Positions 8,627 through 15,140 of a stretch of DNA of 29,401 nt are shown in pieces (the stretch's first letter is position 1; every line of letters begins with the position of its first letter). Made by a program: the position numbers and the translations under genes. The stretch is from a virus: IMG/VR virus record IMGVR_UViG_3300020457_000059, positions 1-29,401 of that record; one strand, written 5' to 3'. The notes below the pieces were generated by a model. That model saw only the letters and a list, made by a program, of their open reading frames with translations. It had not been told where the DNA came from and did no database searches.

Positions 8627-8980
8627 TCACCTTCTTCTATTTATCATATCTGTTAAATTCTTAATGATTTCATCTATGGTATTAATAGTATCAAGTTCAG
8701 GATGCCTTGATTGTTTGCCCGTCAAATGTTTAGAAATTATCCAAAGTGTGCTTTCTTCATTAGCCTCAAATTCAGGAACTTTTTGTTTGTATAAATTGGT
8801 TAATGGTCGTATTTTTTGTCTAACTTCTTTCATAACTTCGGGACTTAATCTATGCCTTCGTTGAAAAAGTTCGATAGGCATTTTTTCTCTTCCCTTTTTT
8901 TGTGGATTGAAAGGGTTCCATCCACTTGAAGTGTAGCGTGGCCTAAACCTTTCAGTTTTCAATATATTTTCCCAACTCAT
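8627..8980 (-). CDS. Tagged hypothetical protein
   Basis: Started at ATG 8980, the protein has 117 residues and opens with MSWENILKTERFRPRY, a full match to the common tag. An upstream in-frame start would add 17 residues lying inside the portal gene and would hide the tag, so it is rejected. After the tag come an Arg/Tyr/Pro-rich segment (GWNPFNPQKKGREKMP) and a helical C-terminal domain. The gene is 1 bp from the portal stop. A minor virion protein is a reasonable guess; no family is recognised. Confidence 0.72.
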   Translation of the reverse strand: MSWENILKTERFRPRYTSSGWNPFNPQKKGREKMPIELFQRRHRLSPEVMKEVRQKIRPLTNLYKQKVPEFEANEESTLWIISKHLTGKQSRHPELDTINTIDEIIKNLTDMINRRR

Positions 8981-8981
8981 A

Positions 8982-10616
8982 TTAACCAACTCTCCTTTCA
9001 GTTCTTTTATCCACATTCTGATTTCCAGCATCCTTTGGTAATCCTGCTAATCTTTTATCCGGCCCTTCGCTCATTGATGGTTTATTTCTTGTTGCCGGTG
9101 GATTTTCTTGAGGCTTGCTTTGCATCATTTGTTCTTGCATTTGGCCCATCTGTGAAGCATCTATGTTAGTTCCAGCGTATTGGTCTAATTCAACCTTTCC
9201 CTCTTCATCGGGTGATTCACCGCCTTCGGGTGCTTTTGGTTCTGGCTTCTTAAATGTAAATTGGCCATCCTCATCCATATCAACTTCAAATCCTAAGTTT
9301 TTGGTAGCGGCGGCAATATTGACTTCAATCTCTCTTTTACGAAGAACAGCAATTTCATCTTCTTCTTCGCTTGGTGGGAGTTTTAATTTCCAATCTGTAA
9401 CTCCAAATTGCTTTACAAGGAATGGGAATACATATTCATTATACACATTTTGAGCCATTTGTACTGCTCGATTAGTTACAAGAATCTGCATACCTTCGTT
9501 ATTCAAACCTCCACTTGTAGTGTTATCGGCCATGAATACTTTACTAACACCATAGAATGCTGATATTCTATCTCTCAAATCATCCTTGACTGAAACATAA
9601 TCCATTTCCTTGAGGCTATCCATAAATTTAATCCATTCGACTGCACCCTTCCCATTTTCTGCCTCAATACCCATTACAGGAATAAAGTGAGGGTCTTGTT
9701 CCATCTTTTCTTTGACTGCTCTCCAAAAAGATTTCATTGAATCCATATTTCTTGTCTGTACTGCTAACAGACCTTTAGGCATTCGGCTCTTAGTATATGA
9801 AGAGTTAACATAGTTTTCCATAGCAATTAGAGTCATTATATTATTGTAAAGAGTAATAACAGGCGACATACCATACAGTCGAGAAGGACTATATTTACTG
9901 AAATGTAACACTTCTCCCTTCAAGAAGTATTGGTCGTCACCATTTACTCTATTGACATAATGAACAGGGAATAGATTAGAACCGCAGGTTTCACATCTTT
10001 CATGCGGTTCTGCTGAAAGCATGTTTCTATGGTTTACACAAGTGAATCCTGTAGTACCTCTTTCACCTAACTCATCAGTGTAAATATACATAGTAACAGG
10101 GTCGCCCCTATACACTTCTTTGATTCTGTGCATTCTAATTTTACCGTTACCATCTATGAAGTATTCTTTTACTAAGACAATATACGCATCATCCATAATA
10201 TTCAAATCATCTTCTAATTCTCTAAGAACATCAATAAATAATTGCTCTGACTTATTAACATATCCTTCAATAAACTTTTCAGCATATTCTAATTGTTTAA
10301 CATCAGGAGTTTTCAAATCTGTGCTACTGCATCGAGAACATTCTGCTACGGGTCTTTGATGTATTTTACCACAACTGTTGCACTTTGCTTCGTATGCCTT
10401 TTCCCAAAGATAACCTCTTCTAAATATCTCCTGTTTTAATTGAGTAATACAAGTCCTTGCAATAACTGATTGATTAATTAGATGATAGATTAGAGGGGCA
10501 GTCATCATATTTTGATTCTGCCTTTCTTGAATACCCATATTGAAGATTTTTCTATCAGCAGGTTTAGGAGTCTGCCTTCTGAATAAATTGGTTACGGAAA
10601 ATCTTCTTTTAGCCAT
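8982..10616 (-). CDS. Portal protein with two inserted zinc ribbons
   Basis: The protein has 544 residues. The central region has portal features: GEVLHFSKYSPSRLYGMSPV (235-252), the following long helix (YNNIMTLIAMENYVNSSY), the SVKDDLRDRISAFYGVSKVFM clip/stem segment, and a Pro/Gln-rich flexible C-terminus. It forms the dodecameric ring through which DNA enters the head and on which TerL docks. Unusually, two zinc-ribbon-like inserts are visible: Cys79, Cys82, Cys93, Cys96, and Cys193, His196, Cys208, Cys211. A strong AGGAGGTTT ribosome site precedes the start. TerL lies upstream and the protease downstream, as expected for a head module. The tag is absent. Confidence 0.9.
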   Translation of the reverse strand: MAKRRFSVTNLFRRQTPKPADRKIFNMGIQERQNQNMMTAPLIYHLINQSVIARTCITQLKQEIFRRGYLWEKAYEAKCNSCGKIHQRPVAECSRCSSTDLKTPDVKQLEYAEKFIEGYVNKSEQLFIDVLRELEDDLNIMDDAYIVLVKEYFIDGNGKIRMHRIKEVYRGDPVTMYIYTDELGERGTTGFTCVNHRNMLSAEPHERCETCGSNLFPVHYVNRVNGDDQYFLKGEVLHFSKYSPSRLYGMSPVITLYNNIMTLIAMENYVNSSYTKSRMPKGLLAVQTRNMDSMKSFWRAVKEKMEQDPHFIPVMGIEAENGKGAVEWIKFMDSLKEMDYVSVKDDLRDRISAFYGVSKVFMADNTTSGGLNNEGMQILVTNRAVQMAQNVYNEYVFPFLVKQFGVTDWKLKLPPSEEEDEIAVLRKREIEVNIAAATKNLGFEVDMDEDGQFTFKKPEPKAPEGGESPDEEGKVELDQYAGTNIDASQMGQMQEQMMQSKPQENPPATRNKPSMSEGPDKRLAGLPKDAGNQNVDKRTERRVG

Positions 10617-10620
10617 ATTA

Positions 10621-10770
10621 TTAAACCTCCTGTGATTTTTCTAAATCCTTTTCAGTTATCAACCCTTTCATAGACTTAGGACTACCATTTGCTACCCAAC
10701 ACTTTTCACAAAAGCCATATGGTCGCAAGTCGGGTGTAGTATAACATAGACCGCAGTATTGGAACTTCAT
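10621..10770 (-). CDS. 49-residue zinc-ribbon microprotein
   Basis: This short gene reads MKFQYCGLCYTTPDLRP and continues with FCEKC, giving a Cys6-x2-Cys9 / Cys21-x2-Cys24 zinc ribbon, then a helical tail ending EKSQEV. Its ATG overlaps the stop of the LAGLIDADG gene (ATGA), and its last codons overlap the portal ribosome site, so it is embedded in the operon and almost certainly translated. Its ribbon echoes the inserts in the portal encoded next to it. Partner and function are unknown. Confidence 0.72.
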   Translation of the reverse strand: MKFQYCGLCYTTPDLRPYGFCEKCWVANGSPKSMKGLITEKDLEKSQEV

Positions 10771-12152
10771 AAATCTTCACTTCCCTTAACTATTACACCA
10801 CCAATATTTTCTAACTCATCCATAACTGACATTTTACAATTACCTTGTAATTTTGAAATATCATCTAAGTTAATATTTTCCTTTGAGAAATCAAACCCAA
10901 CATGGTCTTTATGGTTCTCCCATTTCATCAATTTGAAAATCTCATCACATCTTTGCTTATACCAATCTGCCTTCTTGTATGACTTTTTCATACGAATTAA
11001 CTCTAACAATAATTCAGCATTACCCTTCTTCATTCGGAAATGTGGCAAACATTTAGTTAATAATTTAGAAACATCGGCCTGTGAATAGAAATTCAAACGA
11101 TTTACCGGCCTTGTGTCCTGTGGAGATTTTTGGTCTAAATGTAATCGGCCAAAACCAATGGACTTGTGCATTTCATACATGAAAGTCTTGCCCCTCTCAC
11201 CTGTTGCCACCAATCCGACTCTTGGATTCATATTACGGTCAAGAGTAATATATCCATCAGAGTCAATAAATGCCGCAGTATAAGCCCACACATTCTTCTT
11301 TAACATACTCGGCATCTTGTAATAACTACCATTGTAACAAGCAATATCTAACTTGTTAATGTTCTTAGATATGGAATTACTGTTAGTAATTTTGAACAAA
11401 TCCGAAGGCATTCTTTCATGTATTGCTTTGGCATTTATGCCCGGATTTTCACACACCATTTTTAGAATAAAGTCATTCTGTCTATCTTTTTTAGATTTAA
11501 CTAAAGACTGATTAGAGATTTTAGAAATAACAGTTCTGAATTCTTTTTTGCTGGTTCTCATAGTTTTGAATAAGTTACTATATTCTTTTCCATAGGCCAT
11601 CCCATTTTGCTCTAATTCAGCCTCCCAATATTTACATAAGGCATCCACTACTTCTCTTCGAGTTTCAACATCGGTCATTTTGTTTAACTTATGTAAATCC
11701 TTTTCATTAAATCTCATTTTATTTAGAGGCACTCGATAGGGATTAAGCCAAGTTATAGAATCTATGCACTTTTGTAAATGGTCTGAATAAGCATCAATCA
11801 TAGTATCAATGGCCTTTGACATTTTTATTCTTTGCTCTCCCTTTAATTTTCTTCGAGCCTTTCTCATTTTTTTAATTAGGTCGGGAACGGTTTGGTCTTG
11901 AACAATGTATTCATTAGGAAAATTAACTAATTGTTTTCTTGCCTCGGTAGCATTAATTCCATGGGTTTCTGATAATTTAGAAATCTCTTCATGTTGTGAC
12001 ATAACATAGGTATCAAATGAAGTAGCAACCTTACTTCCTTCGGTTGGTGCAGTTAATTCTTCTTGCAGGTCATCTGTGAGTCGTGCTTCTTCCTCATCCA
12101 TCTCTCTAATTTTATCAGCAAATTCTTCTAATACTTCTGGCTCTATCGTCAT
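10767..12152 (-). CDS. LAGLIDADG-domain protein between terminase and portal
   Basis: The protein has 461 residues. Residues 288-410 look like a LAGLIDADG nuclease domain: the motif WAYTAAFIDSDGYITLDR places the acidic catalytic candidate at Asp299 or its neighbour, followed by a second half with GFGRLHLD and the YKKADWYKQRCDEIFKLMK helix typical of this family. Only one motif is seen, so it would act as a dimer. The first 285 residues are not typical of homing enzymes. They are a helical region with a possible winged helix (about 225-285), suggesting fusion to, or capture of, a viral gene. A strong GAGGTGATTAT site and its place in the operon argue for a real expressed protein. It could be a homing endonuclease or a domesticated nuclease acting in packaging. 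Confidence 0.78.
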   Translation of the reverse strand: MTIEPEVLEEFADKIREMDEEEARLTDDLQEELTAPTEGSKVATSFDTYVMSQHEEISKLSETHGINATEARKQLVNFPNEYIVQDQTVPDLIKKMRKARRKLKGEQRIKMSKAIDTMIDAYSDHLQKCIDSITWLNPYRVPLNKMRFNEKDLHKLNKMTDVETRREVVDALCKYWEAELEQNGMAYGKEYSNLFKTMRTSKKEFRTVISKISNQSLVKSKKDRQNDFILKMVCENPGINAKAIHERMPSDLFKITNSNSISKNINKLDIACYNGSYYKMPSMLKKNVWAYTAAFIDSDGYITLDRNMNPRVGLVATGERGKTFMYEMHKSIGFGRLHLDQKSPQDTRPVNRLNFYSQADVSKLLTKCLPHFRMKKGNAELLLELIRMKKSYKKADWYKQRCDEIFKLMKWENHKDHVGFDFSKENINLDDISKLQGNCKMSVMDELENIGGVIVKGSEDL

Positions 12153-12161
12153 ATAATCACC

Positions 12162-13583
12162 TCAAAAGTTTAGCCCCAATGTATTGCCAGAACGGTTAGA
12201 AATCTTATCATCAAACAAACCTAAATCATCGAGTAGTATGAAGTTATCTGTGGCTTGGTATGTTGCGGCATTAGCCAATGCAAGGCTCATTACCATGTCG
12301 TCGTGTGCGCCAATTCCTTCAAACTTGCCCTTATCGGTAATAGCAAACATAGACAATTCTTCAATCAATGTTGAAGTTACTCTTCTGCTTTCCTCATTAC
12401 CATAAGGGAAATTCATCTTTGAGTTTTCAAGAGTCATCTGAAGATTCAAAATAATTTCCTGTTTCTTTCTTCGAGTCGTGTTAAAGTCATGCACATTCAA
12501 ATCTGCTACCTGCCTCAACTCTTGCGTAAAAGACTTAGCAAAAGTATTGGTTTCAAAAAGAATAGCCTCCGGCCTAAACATTTGGCCTATGAGTTTAACC
12601 TTCTGAATGTTCTCTCTAAACTCGACATTCTTTGCTCGGTCAATATACACAATGGATTTGTTTTCATTCTCATCCATTTCTAAAACAGTAATTACATTGT
12701 AGTCACCATCGGTTGAAATAGCAGGGTCGACTCCAACGAAATACTTGTAGCCTTCACGCTTCATTGGCTTCAATACCAAATCCTTATTCTTAGCATTATC
12801 AAGATATTCTGGATTGAATAGAGAAGTACCTGTTGATATTGGTACACACATATATTCTCTTGTGAACATGAGAGAACCAACTTCAGCCTTACGAGCCATC
12901 AGTGCATCGTAATTCCAACGGGCTGGCCATAGCGGTTCATTTAAGGAATTTAAGCAGGGATATGTACGAACAGTATATGCGGCATTTTCTGACAACTGAG
13001 CATAAATATCTGTATAACTGAAAGGAGTACCTATTACTCTTAGAGAAGCCGTGTGGTGAAGCGTTGGTATCATGTCACCATAAAACCAATCAGTTACCTT
13101 TTGAATACCTGTCATACTAAATTCTTTCAAAGGGTCGTCAATAATAATTTCTTGAGGGTGCAATCCACGAATCTGTGAACCAACGGAACGCTCTAAGATT
13201 TGATTGCCATTAGTTAGTGTAATGTTTCCAATAGCCCAACCCCTTGCAGGTTTGTATTTTTTTAACATAGGGTGCTGAAACATTTTATCAATATCTCTCA
13301 TGTGAACCAATGTCTGTTTTTGGTTAGATGAAATATATAGCATTTGATATGGGGGTTCTTCAAAAATTAATTTCCAAACAACCCAACTGTGCATAAATAC
13401 TGATTTACCGTGGTCACGACTACAAATAATAACTGTTCTTTGTGTGCTATTCATTAAGTCATGCCATTCACTAATATAAGAAGGAAAATCAAATCCTAAT
13501 ACATTTTGAAAAAAATATGGAAAGGAGTTTTTAGATAACTCCATATCCATTTGATGTTCAAAATTTAAGGCCTCTAATTCCAT
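12162..13583 (-). CDS. terL: Terminase large subunit (TerL)
   Basis: The 473-residue protein has every expected motif. The Walker A variant is CSRDHGKS (54-61), Walker B is EIIIDDP (145-151), and the coupling motif is GTP (185-187). The RNase H-like nuclease has Asp286 in VGVDPAIS, Glu344 in ILFETNTF and Asp428/Asp429 in GAHDDMVMSLALA. The enzyme pumps viral DNA through the portal using ATP and cuts the concatemer. The ribosome site is GAGGAATAAG. It lacks the tag, as expected for a motor that leaves the virion after packaging. Confidence 0.96.
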   Translation of the reverse strand: MELEALNFEHQMDMELSKNSFPYFFQNVLGFDFPSYISEWHDLMNSTQRTVIICSRDHGKSVFMHSWVVWKLIFEEPPYQMLYISSNQKQTLVHMRDIDKMFQHPMLKKYKPARGWAIGNITLTNGNQILERSVGSQIRGLHPQEIIIDDPLKEFSMTGIQKVTDWFYGDMIPTLHHTASLRVIGTPFSYTDIYAQLSENAAYTVRTYPCLNSLNEPLWPARWNYDALMARKAEVGSLMFTREYMCVPISTGTSLFNPEYLDNAKNKDLVLKPMKREGYKYFVGVDPAISTDGDYNVITVLEMDENENKSIVYIDRAKNVEFRENIQKVKLIGQMFRPEAILFETNTFAKSFTQELRQVADLNVHDFNTTRRKKQEIILNLQMTLENSKMNFPYGNEESRRVTSTLIEELSMFAITDKGKFEGIGAHDDMVMSLALANAATYQATDNFILLDDLGLFDDKISNRSGNTLGLNF

Positions 13584-13595
13584 CCTTATTCCTCT

Positions 13596-13997
13596 TTATT
13601 TTTCTCCCCTCATTTGGTTTTCTTTAGAGGTTTTATCATCATCAATTGGCCCGCCCTTCGCCCAAGTATAGCAAGTCCTAGCAGAATGACATTTGAAACT
13701 GTGCATCCAACAATATCCCAAACGCCCATCTTCATCAGTAGTTAAAGGCATACATTTATCCATTCTTGGAGATATGTCAAATGCAATACAATTACTACAA
13801 TTAGATTCCTTTGCTACATCAGCAGTAGTGTTCCACCTTTTAGCATATTCCTCCCAATACTTTTTATCTTCAAGATTAAGTGGCCCATATCTAATATTTG
13901 GATTTTTTACTGCGGCATCTCTATTTTTAGTGTTGAGCATCAAATCTTGTGTTGCTCTAGGACAAACCAATTGTTTCAAAATTATTTCCCAACTCAT
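13596..13997 (-). CDS. Tagged cysteine-rich protein, possible metal-binding
   Basis: The 133-residue protein begins with the tag MSWEIILKQL. Cys67-x2-Cys70, Cys82, Cys96, Cys103 and Cys109 form a six-cysteine cluster within SNCSNCIAFDISPRMDKC and GYCWMHSFKCHSARTC, ending WAKGGP. From memory, small marine-virus proteins share this pattern (YGPLN ... CxNCxAFD ... GYC ... FKC ... RTC ... GGP), and an iron-sulfur or zinc centre is plausible. The start overlaps the preceding stop (ATGA). A tagged, metal-binding cargo protein is the working idea. Confidence 0.78.
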   Translation of the reverse strand: MSWEIILKQLVCPRATQDLMLNTKNRDAAVKNPNIRYGPLNLEDKKYWEEYAKRWNTTADVAKESNCSNCIAFDISPRMDKCMPLTTDEDGRLGYCWMHSFKCHSARTCYTWAKGGPIDDDKTSKENQMRGEK

Positions 13998-14350
13998 CTT
14001 GTGAATCCCCTTCCTTTACTTGGTTTATGTGTGTAAATATCTCCGTCTTTGTGAATAAATATCTTTCCTTCTTTTACCATGCGGTCAAGAGTTTCTTTTA
14101 GATTAGGAATACCCTTTAGGTTTTTCATACCTAATGCACCACCTTCTTTCTGAATTTCACGAAGAATCATTTTTTCAGGATTTTCTTTGTTTAAGAGTTT
14201 GAAATCGTTTTCGGTAATTTTACCATCTTTATCTGCATCAATTCTTTTCTGATTACCAATAAGTTTCTTCTCGAATTCTTCTGTTTCAGAATCTAACTTG
14301 CTGGCATTGCAGTGCGCTTTTTCTGTTTTTAGTATGTCTTTCCATGTCAT
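13994..14350 (-). CDS. Tagged EF-hand protein with winged-helix-like tail
   Basis: The 118-residue protein starts MTWKDILKTEKAH, a full tag. Residues 38-49 (DADKDGKITEND) form an EF-hand calcium loop with Asp at positions 1, 3, 5 and 12, Gly at 6 and Ile at 8; only one hand is present. Residues 60-110 resemble a small winged helix (MILREIQKEGG ... KETLDRMVKEGKIFIHKDGDIYTHKP), which could bind DNA. The ATG overlaps the previous stop, so expression is coupled. Calcium sensing in the head or on entry into the cell is possible but speculative. Confidence 0.78.
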   Translation of the reverse strand: MTWKDILKTEKAHCNASKLDSETEEFEKKLIGNQKRIDADKDGKITENDFKLLNKENPEKMILREIQKEGGALGMKNLKGIPNLKETLDRMVKEGKIFIHKDGDIYTHKPSKGRGFTR

Positions 14351-14655
14351 TTTCCTCTTCTCCTTTTGTATGTTTTACATGCCGCACAGGTAGGGCGGCA
14401 TCTTTGTTTTGTTCCTTTAGAAGCATCTTTTCTCCCGCAAGGTTTTGTTCCTTTTTTATCATCTTCACAAGATTGACAGGAAACCCAACCCTTTTGTCCA
14501 TCTCCGCCTCTTCTTGAAAACCAGCCGTGTAATCCCGATTCTTTCTCTCTTTTGAAATTATCTCCGCCCTTTCTTCTTTTTTTCTTCTTATATTTTTTAG
14601 AACCCTTTTTCCTTCGAGCCTTGCTCTTTTTTTGAAGAATGTCTTGCCATGTCAT
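14347..14655 (-). CDS. Tagged, very basic Cys-rich small protein
   Basis: The 102-residue protein is taken from ATG 14655 because the upstream in-frame GTG belongs to the ribosome site. It begins MTWQDILQKKSKARRKKGSKK and is extremely rich in Lys and Arg. The second half, with GLHGWFSRRGG, GWVSCQSC, PCGRKD and CRPTCAACK, resembles a small basic protein family that I recall from cyanophages and large eukaryotic DNA viruses; family naming would need a profile search. Seven cysteines suggest zinc binding. The combination of tag and strong positive charge suits a DNA-associated virion protein. Confidence 0.75.
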   Translation of the reverse strand: MTWQDILQKKSKARRKKGSKKYKKKKRRKGGDNFKREKESGLHGWFSRRGGDGQKGWVSCQSCEDDKKGTKPCGRKDASKGTKQRCRPTCAACKTYKRRRGK

Positions 14656-14660
14656 CTTAG

Positions 14661-14861
14661 TCACTTCTTAGATTTGTTTCCCCAATTCTTTGCACCGACT
14701 TTACGACATTGTACTAATGCCCCACTTGCGTATGCTGAAGGCCACTTTTTGTAGCGACTACGGACTTTGTAATAACAAGCATCTTGTTTTTTACCCGACC
14801 TCTGGGTTCTCCTTCTTCGGAGTTTTTTCTTTTTTGCTTTCAGAATATCTTGCCAAGTCAT
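14661..14861 (-). CDS. Tagged basic protein with SAYASGA motif
   Basis: The 66-residue protein begins MTWQDILKAKKKKLRRRR; an ATG six bases upstream is also in frame, but GAGGGATGA then acts as ribosome site for the inner ATG. The core DACYYKVRSRYKKWPSAYASGALVQCRK and the ending AKNWGNKSKK contain a motif I recognise from small basic proteins of marine phages and large DNA viruses. Two cysteines flank the core. The charge and the tag suggest a packaged, nucleic-acid-binding protein, one of three such basic tagged proteins in this window. Confidence 0.77.
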   Translation of the reverse strand: MTWQDILKAKKKKLRRRRTQRSGKKQDACYYKVRSRYKKWPSAYASGALVQCRKVGAKNWGNKSKK

Positions 14862-14863
14862 CT

Positions 14864-15136
14864 TCATCCCTCTTGGCCCTCATATTCAGTAACTAATTTT
14901 TTAATGGTTGAAGATATTTTTCTTATATCTGCCGCAAGTTTTTGATATTGCTTGGCCCTTCTTTTGTCTATATATGGAAACTGCCCCTCTAATTCGGGTA
15001 CAAACCTATTAACTGCTCCATGAAATCCGGTTTTAGAAAAATTTGTTCTTAGTAATTTAGCAACATCTTTTCTCGGATATTGAATTGGATTTGCTAAGTC
15101 TATTCTCTCGGCTTTCATTATATCTCTCCAACTCAT
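14864..15136 (-). CDS. Tagged helical protein
   Basis: This 90-residue protein starts MSWRDIMKAERIDLAN, a full tag, followed by a segment rich in Arg, Lys, Phe and Tyr (YPRKDVAKLLRTNFSKTGFHGAVN) and two C-terminal helices. No domain is recognised. The stop overlaps the next gene. Its ribosome site is weak, so translation may depend on coupling to the 903-residue gene that ends 4 bp upstream. Confidence 0.75.
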   Translation of the reverse strand: MSWRDIMKAERIDLANPIQYPRKDVAKLLRTNFSKTGFHGAVNRFVPELEGQFPYIDKRRAKQYQKLAADIRKISSTIKKLVTEYEGQEG

Positions 15137-15140
15137 AATA

